Positions 54,814-64,000 of a DNA stretch of 64,000 bases are shown piece after piece (within the stretch, counting starts at the first letter, position 1; every line of letters begins with the position of its first letter). The notes under the pieces were generated by a model. It searched no databases, was not told the DNA's origin, and worked only from the letters and a program-made list of their open reading frames with translations. The stretch is taken from NCBI RefSeq assembly GCF_918797505.1, contig NC_092801.1, positions 39,920,517-39,984,516 on the forward strand, in the 5' to 3' direction. A program made the translations under genes and the position numbers. The DNA is from Bemisia tabaci. Taxonomy: Eukaryota; Arthropoda; Insecta; Hemiptera; Aleyrodidae.

Positions 54814-57099
54814 TCACCAACATTTATTGTCCAGCAGAACTTTTTTAATGCTCTTCAGTACTCGTGGACTATCATCTTTGAGACTGATTGAAAAGATAAT
54901 TGGCTTGGGGACTTCTAACTGCTCCGCAAGAAATCTTGCTGCTACTAGCGAACTTTCTTTTTCAAGGCCTAATAGGTTCCTGGAACATTTTGCGTGAAAT
55001 AAAATCATGAGTCTGATGAGGACATACCACAAGTCAATAGCTAAAGTCGACAGATACATATATCATGTTGCAATGCTATAAGTCTCTGCTTATGGTTTAT
55101 TTTCTGTGAGGAAAGCTAACCAACAGTTTTTATTGAAATTTCCTTCACTTGTTCTCGAAAAAGGAATAAAAAAGAAGAAAAAAAAAACACAAAATTGCAA
55201 GGTAAAAAATCAGTTTTCCATGAATAAAATAAAACGTATTAGGAGACTTTTACTGCAATTGAAATACGCATCCAGCCATCTAAATGCAATTTTGTAAGCA
55301 CAAGAGTGTTGAAAGTAAACTTTTCATACTTTAAATTGATTTCGCTCATAGCTTCTTCAGCGTACCTATTACATTTTATACTTAGAATGAGTTAATTTTG
55401 CTGGAAAGCTGAGTAGATAGATAGTTCTTTATTCAATAAAACAAGTTTAGGTTTCACATGAGTGTTCAAAGAGTCGACTTTTTTTCTTCTTCTATTTATA
55501 GTATAAATAAAAAAAGCGCTGACAATTTCTTGCCATCCAGCATTTTTTTTTCACAGCTGAATTTCTGGGGTGCCTCATGACAAAATGTCTGAGTTGCCTC
55601 TTTTTTTAATGTAATGAAGGGGGGAGGGAATGCAGCAATAACTTCATGAAATCTCTGGCGCCCAAAATTCGCCTTAAATTAGCTGCTAGTTGCAGGTCTT
55701 AGGAGCAGGTTCTTCTGGCACCCTTGAAATGAAGCATGTCTATCGATTGCTGATTGAAGGTCTGTAAGTAACAACAGCTCCAATGGCGAGAATTTAGGAT
55801 TTAATGTGTGAACTCTACTGCCAGATTTTTTTGGTGTAAGTAATCGATGAGTGGTGACTATAGCGCTCTCCTCAACCCTTCCCTTTTCCTAGAGCATTAC
55901 GTTTTTCACGTGCAACCCCTTGTCAGAGAAAATGAAACTAAAAAGTGTTAATATGAAAGGTGAGATACCTGACGTCGTACACTTGTTGCTGTCCTTCTGC
56001 TGTTTTAAATGCCTCTGGCTTTACACTGATGATGGATCCAAATTTTTTCACTTGTGTTAGCACAATGAAAATGTTATTTCTGAAAGAATAAATCAATCTC
56101 TTACAGTGCTAGGAGCGTGAAGAAACTCAACTATAATGAGGGTCATGGAAAGGATTCGCATCTGATACTGAAAGATTCTAACCTTGCGTTATGTTGCGGA
56201 CCAATAATGTTAATGCTGCTTATGATTGAAAAGCGAAAAGAAACAGTGAAATAATGGTAAGATCAGTCGGAAGGAAACAGAAATATGCTTAAGTAAGATT
56301 CACGGGAGAAAGAATGAAATCAGGGAGACCTAGGGAACCCCAGGAAGCTTGATTCATGAAAGAATCAGGATATTAAGGAGGTATTGTACATACAGAGCAC
56401 AGGCAATTTAATGTCAGACCAGCGTCTGTTCCTTTCGGCCCATAATTCCTGAATCAATGCAAAGTAAGATGCAACGTCGATAGACCTAGATCGGACCGTT
56501 AGCAAAATATTCTTTGGAATTTTCCGATCTGGCGACGGATTCCCGCGATTTGCTGTTTCACTCCGTTTCCCTAATTTGCGTTTATGCTTCCCTGTTGCAT
56601 AATTCTTTCCTGATTTGCATGAGACCAATGTAATCGAATCAGGGGAACAGCAGAGTGGGACAAGCAAATCATGGAAATTTGTTGACAACGCGGACAGCTC
56701 TCACCCCCCGATTTGCAGAGATTATCACGCTCAACTCTCCTACCGGACTGACTTTGGTCTATCGACCTTGTTGAGATGTGCACTTTGCAATTCTGACCAT
56801 TGTTCTGCTTCATATACCAAGGAGAATATCATAATAAAACAATCATCTCAACATTTAACAACAGACCATGACTGTTATATTAATTCTCATTGTTTGGAAT
56901 GGAGCTTATTAATTTACAGATGATACCTACACAGAAGCATATTCGTCTACCATCATAAAATTGATAAGAGTCGAGAGACACAAAGAAAATCGACAAAAAT
57001 TAAGTCAACCAAACTAGCAAAGTAAACTTACGTAAAGTTTCCAATTACAATATCAGTCGGTACACCATCCAATTTGACACCAATAGTTTTAAAACTCAT
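54814..57099 (-). CDS. PSMG3: Proteasome assembly chaperone 3 (PSMG3), three exons
   Basis: Exons on the minus strand are 57099-57032, 56079-55969 and 54979-54814. The introns are GT/AG with phases 2 and 2, giving 114 codons plus TGA. The protein runs from MSFKTIGVKLDGVPTDIVIG through NNIFIVLTQVKKFGSII and LLGLEKE, and ends VLLDNKCW. The pattern of VPT near the start, then a VLVTQ-FGK strand, then LLG-E, then a closing helix matches PSMG3, which is 122 residues in human. PSMG3 pairs with PSMG4 and guides alpha-ring and early 20S core assembly in the cytosol. There is no signal peptide. The ATG is the first in frame and close to the conserved start. The intervening introns have no recognised content. 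Its 3' end lies about 1 kb from GPN3 on the same strand. Confidence 0.85.
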
Positions 57100-57400
57100 G
57101 ATGATGAAGCATTCGAAGAAACTATTTACATGTTAAAAAAATGGGTTGTAAAAATCCAGACGAAGGGAATGATAAAGCCAAAAATTACAAACACTGACAA
57201 GCTTTAGCGAATAACGCGTGTAATAACTTTGAGGTTATATCCCAAATAATCGATCTATCGAATCGATTCGATCTTTTAAAAAAATCGATAGATTCGATTG
57301 AAGTCGATCAAGGAAAAACGATTTTTTACAAAATCAATGGAACATTGATTTTTTAAAAAAGCGATTAAAAATCGGAAAAAATTAAACCCGCGATTTTTCA
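57100..57400 (-). promoter_or_regulatory. probable PSMG3 promoter with ATCGAT-rich cluster
   Basis: 5' of the PSMG3 start codon, with clustered TATCGAATCGATTCGATC and ATCGATAGATTCGATT words at 57247-57310. The core TATCGATA is the DRE element of housekeeping promoters in flies; the motif here is only similar. Transcription start not determined. Confidence 0.3.
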
Positions 57401-57556
57401 AATGCGTGTCTGTAATGAAAGCGAGAGAATAACGCCTACCGATTTATTGCCCACCTACAACTGTAACAGCAGACGTCTCTTCATCCCCAACAACTCAACC
57501 AGGTATAAAGTTTCTGGAAACATAGCGTTAGGTTTGCTTCTCGCAGACGGAAAAAA

Positions 57557-57766
57557 ATTAAATGTTGATTTAGCATTTACACTGTTGAAAAAATGTCCGA
57601 CAAGTTTCAAATGCTGATTTTACAATACAAAAATGCTAACATAACATTTTAATTTGTACGTGTTGCAGTGGGCGTAGTTATGTTAGCATTCGTTAAACTG
57701 TAAAATCAGCATTTGAAACTTGTCGGACATCTTTTTGACAGCATAAATGCTAAATCAACATTTAAT
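57557..57766. repeat. palindromic repeat upstream of PSMG3
   Basis: Arms beginning AAATGTTGATTTAGCATTTA and its inverted partner GCTAAATCAACATTT enclose further inverted blocks (GTCCGACAAGTTTCAAATGC and complement; AATGCTAACATAAC and complement) round a centre near 57665. This is a non-coding foldback element about 450 bp 5' of the PSMG3 start codon. One copy is seen. Confidence 0.6.
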
Positions 57767-57804
57767 TTCTTTCAATTACTTATTTCTAATTATTTTCTTT
57801 CTAA

Positions 57805-57957
57805 TTTTTCAGATACTCTTGTTCGCAATTTCACCTTAAGTTCCTGAAAATTTCAAGGAAAAATATTCTTAACTTTCCTCAAAACTGAACAATTTATCGA
57901 AGGAAATTTGGCAACTCTCGAATGCTCATACAGCGTTCTCCCTCAGCACGGCAGAAA
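57805..57957. mobile_element. family H half element
   Basis: Only the right half of the H palindrome is present: TTGTTCGCAATTTCACCTTA through GGCAACTCTCGAATG to TCAGCACGGCAG. The left half is missing. It abuts the palindrome at 57557-57766. Confidence 0.55.
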
Positions 57958-58568
57958 TCTAAAAAATATTGACTATAATAATCAAAAGAAAAATGAGATA
58001 AGGTTCTATAGGAGAACTTGCTATTTTTAGATAAGAAATAATCCTTCTATGGATGCAATTTTTTTTTCCAGACTAATCTTTCCATCAGTGAAGGTACAGA
58101 TAACTTCCTCTAAGTCAAAATGCATGGGGACCAAATTGTTAGTTCCACTTAGAAGGCTTTTTATTCTTGGGAAAAATTCGACGGGCCCTTAAAAAAGGTT
58201 GACTTAAAAATTCCACTTAAATTAAAGAGCGTTTGACTTGGAGGAACTTACCAGTACTAAATATAAATTAAACAATTAAATTGAAATTAAGAACAAAAAT
58301 TATTGCAAAAGCAATGACAGTTGTTGTTGCTTAAACCGGGTGTGCTGGTTTCTACTAATGCTCGACTTTTTATTGCGATAATTTTTATGTGAATTTTGAA
58401 AACAGAGGTACAATTGGACACATAACTAACAAAAAATTTATTTCACTTTATAAAAACATGAATCAATCAAACTATGATATAAAAACAACATTGAGAAATA
58501 TAGAAATTTAATTAATTTAGTAAAAAAATAAACTTGTCAAAATATTTAAAAGTAGCTAATATCTGTTA

Positions 58569-61500
58569 TCAATTGCCTTCCCATATGTCCTTTCGGATTT
58601 TTGCTTCTTGCCGTTTTTTATCTGAAAATAAACAAACAAAGAACATTCAAATTCATTCAATCGTCTAATAAGGATCAATATACATTAAGAAAAATACCAT
58701 GTACCTATAATGTAAGAAGTAAGGAGGCCTGAGGTTTTGCTGGACGAAGGGGGAAAAAATGTCTTCTTGGACTGGTTTCATGATTCGAAAAACATCTTTT
58801 CAAAATTTGCAGCAAGAAACCTTTAATCCTTGGTGGAAATAATCATTACTGAGTCGACTTTGATTTTGACTTTTCATGACATGATTTTGGATTCAGTTGG
58901 AAACCTAGAGTAGCTTTATTACTTTTCAAATTTCAGCATCAGCCTGTTTTCGTTTGAGACTACCTATGGATGTATGATATTAAACGCTTAAAATTTTTTT
59001 GGCTTGACAAATTTCAGTGAAGTTCAGCCTTAGAAAGTGACGAACCGCTCAAAAGCGTAGAAGAACTAGAAAAGGTATATCTGGATCGCGTTAAACAGAA
59101 AGGAACTAAGCCACATCAGCTATTGCCAAATTCAATTGGGCGATTAAAATTTTCATATGAAAACGGTTGTGCAGATTTTCGTGCAAATTTCAGTGAATTT
59201 CCTCCAAAATGCCCAAATTCCTTGACATTTTCAAAAGAATCTGCACAAAGATTCTCTTGTAAAAAATTAAATTGCCAGTTAAATTTGGCAATAGCTGATG
59301 TGGCTTGGTTCCTTTCTGTTACATGCGGTCCATTTGATAGTATAAAATGCATTGAAGGGGAGTGAAAGAGCAATGCTCTTGACAAGATGCTCTCTATCTG
59401 TTTCTTTGAATCAAAGACTGTGTCGATTAATCTTTCTGCTCCCTTCAATTGGCTTCCAGATCAATATCTAGGCTTATTTGTATTAGCCGGAAGATTTCAG
59501 ATGAACAGAACATAGTTAACACAATCAACTCCAAAAATTGATAAATTTTAGTAGCTGATTGGCTCCTAAAATTATAAATAAGCGATTTATATAGTTGGAA
59601 AGTACCTCTAGCCTCCTTCAGAACTTTTCTTTCAGCCTCTCTCTCCAGCTTTGAGGTAGGAAGCCTCAAGCCAAGGGCGCCAGTTACGAGCCTGCGGGCA
59701 AGAGCTGGACATGTTTTTGGCCTTGTCATTGGCGGAAGAACAAGTTTGCGTGCCTTGAACCTCGACTCTGGGATCCCTTCACTCAAAGGTCTCGTTCGAA
59801 CGAATGGTAACTCGGTGCTCAGTAATTCATCAGCTGAAAAAATGGGAGAAAACTTGGTTGAGTGACAACTGGCTCACTACTACTAAAGTATACACTACTT
59901 TAAAGTAGAAGGTAAAACATACTCTAATTATCCAGATTCTACATATCTACGACTGAAATTCTTCAGATTTGCCTAAAAATTGACCAGTGGCGTGGCGTGA
60001 ATTGCGATGTATCGATTTAATCGCCACTCAAACCTATGAAAAATGATCGATTATGAGGGTGTTCGCAGCGAACACCTTAGTAATCGATTCTTTACCATAG
60101 CTTCAAATGGCGAGATATCGATAATCGATCCTTCATGCCACGCCACTGAAATTGACACTTGTAGCAGGGTTTACAAGTTAAGTGTACTGATAATTATTTA
60201 GTTTCAAACACTATTTTCCCGAAAGAAAAAAATTATTTTCCATCCCCATGAAAAATATACTGCATGAGAAATATGATATGCACAGCAAAGATTTCTCCAT
60301 GCAAGACGTAAACAGAGAAAAATTCAGGTTTTGGATAAACCAAAAAGTACACTAGGTACAAATATTTACGACACTTGTAACACCCTACACTTATTGATAG
60401 ATTTGGTCCAAGATTGTTTCAAAAAGAAAACGATGTCTATTTTTAGGATCATAGACGTTTCTATTGGTCAGTCTATATTTAGTCTAGCTGTTCCTAATTG
60501 GATCGCGTTTAACAGAAAGGAACCAAGGCCACATCAGGTAACGCCAATTTTAACTGGGCAATTTAATTTTTTACGAGAAAACGTTTGTGCGGATCCCTTA
60601 AAAAATGTTAACGAATTTACTTCATACTATGGAGAAAATTCACTAAAATCCGCACAACTGTTTTCATGTAAAAAATTAAAGTAGCCAATTAAATTTGGCA
60701 ATAGCTGATGTAACTTGGTTCCTTTCTGTTTTACACGGTCAGATTATTCGATGAAAAATAACTGTCATTAAGTCAAAACGTATCAATTTTTAAAAATATT
60801 TTTCAGGCGTGTCTCTTGTGTTTTAACAAATTATACTGCAAAAGTTGCTGAATGTTGGAATGAATTGCTGGTAGAACTTAAGTCTTTTATTTGACAGAAA
60901 AATAGTGAAAAGGAAAATTGTAGACTAACCCATTAGAGGGCTAGGGAAGACGCCCAGAGCATGTGTGTCATCCACCCAGGCAATTTGAAAATTTTTTCCA
61001 CAAAGAGGTGAGAAGATATTCATCAGATCGTGGGTCCTGAGTTCTGATGAAAACCCGTAGATTTCTATGATACACTCCCCATCACTTGTTCGCTCCTCGA
61101 CTGTCTGGAACTCCTTGTAGTCGCATGACGGCCGTGAGATATTCACTTTTCCGACTGCTTCCTCCAACTGAGACAAGAAGAAACAAAGTTAATCAGTAAT
61201 AAGAAAGAAAAATATAATGTCATGTTTCTTGGCCCTAAGAAAAGGATTGCTGATCCTTGAAACTATAGCGGAAGAAATGGCTTCCTTTTTAAACTAATTG
61301 TGAATGCTGGTTTGTTTTGATTACTTTAAAGAGATCCTTAAGATAATGAGGTAAAGGCAAAACTTTTTTGTAGGGTTGTAATTTTATTATCCTGATGTTA
61401 AATTTTGTGAAAAAATTAATAAGTTCATATTGATTAGTTCTAAAAATCATATCAAAGGGGGGAAAAAGTTACTCAGAATCCGACAGCTAAAAAGTAATAA

Positions 61501-64000
61501 ACCGAAAGTAACGAAACGAAACAAAACAAACAGGAAATCGAGGTAACAAACTGTGAGCTAAATAATGAAAATAAAGAAAGTAAAAACTAAAAAACTCAAA
61601 CTCACAAAACTAAATTAAAAATGCCCATTTTAATTAAAAAATTAGGCAATTTTAATTTAGTTTTTGTGAGTTTGAGATTTTTTGTTTCGACTTTCTTTAT
61701 TTCCAACAGTTGAATTGATGTAGCAAGGCAATGTCTATTGTCCTATTATTGCACACAATCCACCAGTCCCATAGTTGACAAGTTTTTTAGATGAAGACGT
61801 TTCCCTTGAAAAAATGATCTTTTCTGCGATGATTATATTTTTTTGTAAGTCCTCACTATTTCATGTATTTTTGAAACTGTCATCCTAAGAGTAAGTCGTT
61901 GAGTAAAACTCAAAGGGTTGCAGAATAAAAGTCACAAATCTCTACTCACCTCCTTCAATAAGGAAGAATCCAAAAATTGCCCACTCTCATTAAGCAAGAG
62001 TTCCCAGTCATCAGCCACCGCCTCCGGAGATTTCGCCAAAGCTTTCTCTCGAATTATACGCTTCATCGGTGAGTCCTTATCTTCGCTTTCCGCACTGATA
62101 TCCAAAACACCCATTACTCGGGCACTCGACGAATCTAGACTTTCATTTAAAATTGCTAGACTCCCAGAGTCAGAGGAGAAACTCACTAAACTAGAATTAG
62201 GCGTGTCCGTATCTTCAACAATTAATCTACTAATTTCACTACTTTTTACATCAGTGCTTTCACAACTTTCATCCATATTATCTACTTCCCTAGCCTCAGG
62301 GGATGAACGCATAGGTTCTAAGCTTGGCGAACTGCTGAAGTCTGATAATTTATCTACATGGTCGTTGCATTGCTGAGTGTCTGAAAGTGATTCATCACTC
62401 AGATCGATTATTATTGCAGGACTATTTTCTTCGCAACGTTTTTCAGCTTCGGAATAACTATCCTCAGGACATGTTTGGAACGAGCCATCAAATAGTTCTG
62501 AGCTCTCGCTTAATATATGACTAGTTTCGAAAACAGAGCTATCGAGTGAAACGAATGAAGGTTCTACGGACGAAATTTCTGAAGATAGATCTAAAAGGGA
62601 CGTTTCTGAGTTGAGATTAGTAGTAATCTCTTCCACGGGACTTTCAACCTGGTTTAGAGGTTCTAGGGAGTTTTCAGTGCCTCCTGAGTCAGGATCTGAC
62701 TTTTTCCGCACTTTGACACAGCTGCGCTTTTCACTGATGAAGACTTTGGTATGAGGTTGTGAATTACTCTTGTCTGTCCGTTCTGTGATGGGCAAACTCT
62801 CATCTTTAGTGGACAGTCTTTTCGCTCGAGGAACATATACTTGCTGATCAGGCCGCTTGATGCGTGCAGATCTGGAAAAATATGAACAAAGATAAACATC
62901 ATTAATTTTGGTTGAAGAACTTACATACAAGTGGGTTTGCATGATCCAATAAAATGGACTACTCTTTGCTCAACAACATACTGTACATTTCATGTTGGAG
63001 CAAAAACAGCACCTACTTCGAGAAGCGTTTTATAGTATTGATGAGCTGCTTCGAAAAGATTATGCTTCATGCTAATTTGTTGTATTGTTGTTCTTGTATA
63101 TGTAATATTTTCATTTGTTATTGACCTGTATAATGGCTGTAATTGCAGCTTTTACGTACGAGAATTTTAAAATAAAATAAAATAAAATACATTTAGCAAG
63201 ACTTCAGTGGTTTAGAAAAGTCTAAAACCACTAACAAAAATACACTGAAGGGAAAATTCTTACGAAAAAACAACTTTTCAACGAGCGGACATTCATACGA
63301 AAAAAGCTAAGCAGAACTTTAATTAATTTTGCATTTTATTCTTTACTTTATACTTTGGAAGACATTTTAAAGTAATTCACCTTTTAGAACTCAATTAATA
63401 AGCATCTATGATACATTTCAAAAAGTTTTAAAACCCACTTGAGTAACTTGCACACAAATAAAACATCTCTCACATTGACAATCATTACATTCTCCAAAAA
63501 ACGAATCTTTCACACATTATCCGGATACTCCAGTTTAAAGTAAATTTGTTTATGCATGTATACATACAGCGGTGCAGAAACTTCCTGATCACACAATTCT
63601 GATCATGTGGCTGCTCGTGTGAGAATATGGGAAGACTGTGAAAATTGGACGGCCATCACACAAGATTGTTAAAATAACAGTAAAATTCATACATTTCTCA
63701 TATGAATGCAATGAAATTTGCATGTTGTTTTCCAAACTACAGCAATTTGTAAATTAGGGACCAAAAAAAGGTTATAGTTTGGAATAAATTATGGGGAAAA
63801 AGGAGTCTCTAAAATGGGAGAACCGGTTCAAAAAACAAGAAGGCTAAAAACTTTATGCACCTCTTTGTGAGAATTGTTTACATACTTGTGAAAATTAAAG
63901 TTCATGCAGAATAGTCAAATCAACTCACTTTTTTTCTGAGGAACATAATACTGGTGGTGTTGCGGCAAGTTGTTGCGTTTGAGTTTTGTTAGAAGTTACA
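58569..64000 (-). CDS. R3HCC1L: R3HCC1L-like (R3H and coiled-coil domain-containing) gene, 3' portion, runs off the right edge
   Basis: Exons on the minus strand: a probable upstream exon 64000-63929 (open, donor gtgag), then 62871-61950, 61167-60930, 59833-59606 and 58621-58569 (stop TGA). All junctions are GT/AG and in phase. The large exon starts SARIKRPDQQVYVPRAKR, matching the conserved RRPDxxxYVPKARR near the start of R3HCC1L. It then has a roughly 250-residue Ser/Asp/Glu-rich, low-complexity stretch. Exon 3 gives ECIIEIYGFSSELRTHDLM and FQIAWVDDTHALGVFPSP, an RRM-like fold. Exon 4 gives VRTRPLSEG and RPKTCPALARRLVTGALGL. The last exon is a basic, Glu-rich coiled coil ending IWEGN. The molecular function is poorly known; RNA association is inferred from the fold. 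No R3H domain is visible in the exons present. Introns contain B and E elements. Confidence 0.82.
59083..59331. mobile_element. family E palindromic element in an R3HCC1L intron
   Basis: Ends are GGATCGCGTTAAACAGAAAG and CTTTCTGTTACATGCGGTCC, with inner pairs CATCAGCTATTGCCAAATT and its inverse. Near-complete self-complementarity over about 249 bp. The short ORFs reading through it on both strands are by-products. Confidence 0.75.
59985..60148. mobile_element. family B, hAT-like non-autonomous element in an R3HCC1L intron
   Basis: Termini are CAGTGGCGTGGCGTG and CATGCCACGCCACTG. It is flanked by a perfect 8-bp direct repeat AAATTGAC on both sides, the target duplication size of hAT transposons. 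The interior is palindromic with ATCGAT motifs and GTGTTCGCAGCGAACACC. It is non-coding and is the cleanest copy for defining the family ends. Confidence 0.85.
60500..60740. mobile_element. family E palindromic element, second copy in an R3HCC1L intron
   Basis: Starts GGATCGCGTTTAACAGAAAG and ends with GGTTCCTTTCTGTTTTACAC. The inner halves carry the family hallmarks GGGCAATTTAATTTTTTAC and TGGCAATAGCTGATG. The right terminus is slightly diverged (GGTCA instead of GGTCC). Confidence 0.7.
61177..61949. other. R3HCC1L intron with a small inverted repeat
   Basis: Non-coding intron. At about 61565-61695 an imperfect inverted repeat pairs AAAGAAAGTAAAAACTAAAA and CTCAAACTCACAAAACTAAA with their complements, followed by pyrimidine-rich sequence. 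No family assignment. Confidence 0.5.
61950..62871 (-). CDS. R3HCC1L: R3HCC1L-like large acidic/serine-rich exon
   Basis: A 922-bp exon with acceptor tttttccag before 62871 and donor gtgagt after 61950. After the basic YVPRAKR motif the composition is dominated by Ser, Glu and Asp with no predicted fold, suggesting a disordered, possibly phosphorylated linker. The open frame extends to 62942 but passes back through the acceptor, so the Met there is not the start. Confidence 0.85.
62872..63928. other. R3HCC1L-like gene intron (putative)
   Basis: Between the acceptor at 62872 and the donor ending at 63928. AT-rich, no recognised repeat family, no convincing exon. It contains the simple AATAAAATAAAATA-like run at 63169-63188. 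Confidence 0.45.
63929..64000 (-). CDS. R3HCC1L: probable further upstream exon of the R3HCC1L-like gene (partial)
   Basis: The minus strand is open across the edge and reads VTSNKTQTQQLAATPPV then LCSSEKK, ending in AA|gtgagt. The phase (two bases) matches the single base needed at the acceptor of the next exon, giving SSEKKSARIKRPD. It is supported only by frame, phase and splice site; the true start codon is outside the window. Confidence 0.5.

Noticed and set aside
56365..56813. Two overlapping ORFs of 80 and 107 codons in PSMG3 intron 1
   Set aside because: Slightly GC-richer and perhaps an old insertion, but different frames, internal stops between them and no recognised domain.
61932..62942. 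A 336-codon minus-strand ORF taken as a single-exon gene
   Set aside because: Its first 24 codons and its Met lie in the intron upstream of a good acceptor (62872), and its last codons run past the donor at 61949. The real exon is 62871-61950.

Overview
This is a eukaryotic, AT-rich genomic window from an animal, most likely an insect. The genes have introns with GT/AG splice sites, all recognisable coding is spliced, and there are no bacterial operons. The repeat repertoire reminds me of whitefly-type Hemiptera, but that rests on recall and is not proven by the sequence.

Layout. About 1-46 kb is almost pure repeat. Many short non-autonomous elements (about 150-600 bp) occur, most of them palindromic along much of their length. 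I label them families A to V. They are often inserted into one another, and no intact transposase or reverse transcriptase ORF is visible. Clear layers are N>D>C (26.7-27.4 kb), Q>(H-like; D composite>(C-like; D>E)) (37.5-39.4 kb), B>A (21.2-21.9 kb), B>C (22.5-22.9 kb) and E>F (9.8-10.4 kb). Larger structures are a near-perfect inverted repeat with 1.02-kb arms (23.28-25.58 kb), an inverted segmental duplication (38.2-39.3 versus 44.9-45.5 kb), head-to-head J elements (32.7-33.3 kb) and a tandem array (27.7-28.8 kb).

About 47-64 kb holds four genes, all on the minus strand. They are the first coding exon of CRTC (47084-47203), complete five-exon GPN3 (49821-53762), complete three-exon PSMG3 (54814-57099), and the 3' part of an R3HCC1L-like gene (58569 to beyond the right edge). 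No second CRTC exon is seen downstream, so the repeat-rich 47 kb is probably CRTC intron 1 (inference).

GPN3 is a GPN-loop GTPase involved in RNA polymerase II assembly and nuclear import. PSMG3 is a 20S proteasome assembly chaperone. CRTC is a CREB coactivator. R3HCC1L is poorly characterised. They share orientation but no evident pathway. Gene introns and spacers also carry elements, including a hAT-like B copy with a perfect 8-bp target duplication, E copies, and a truncated LINE 3' end with a 15-bp target duplication in GPN3 intron 1.

Repeat boundaries were read by eye and may be off by several bases.
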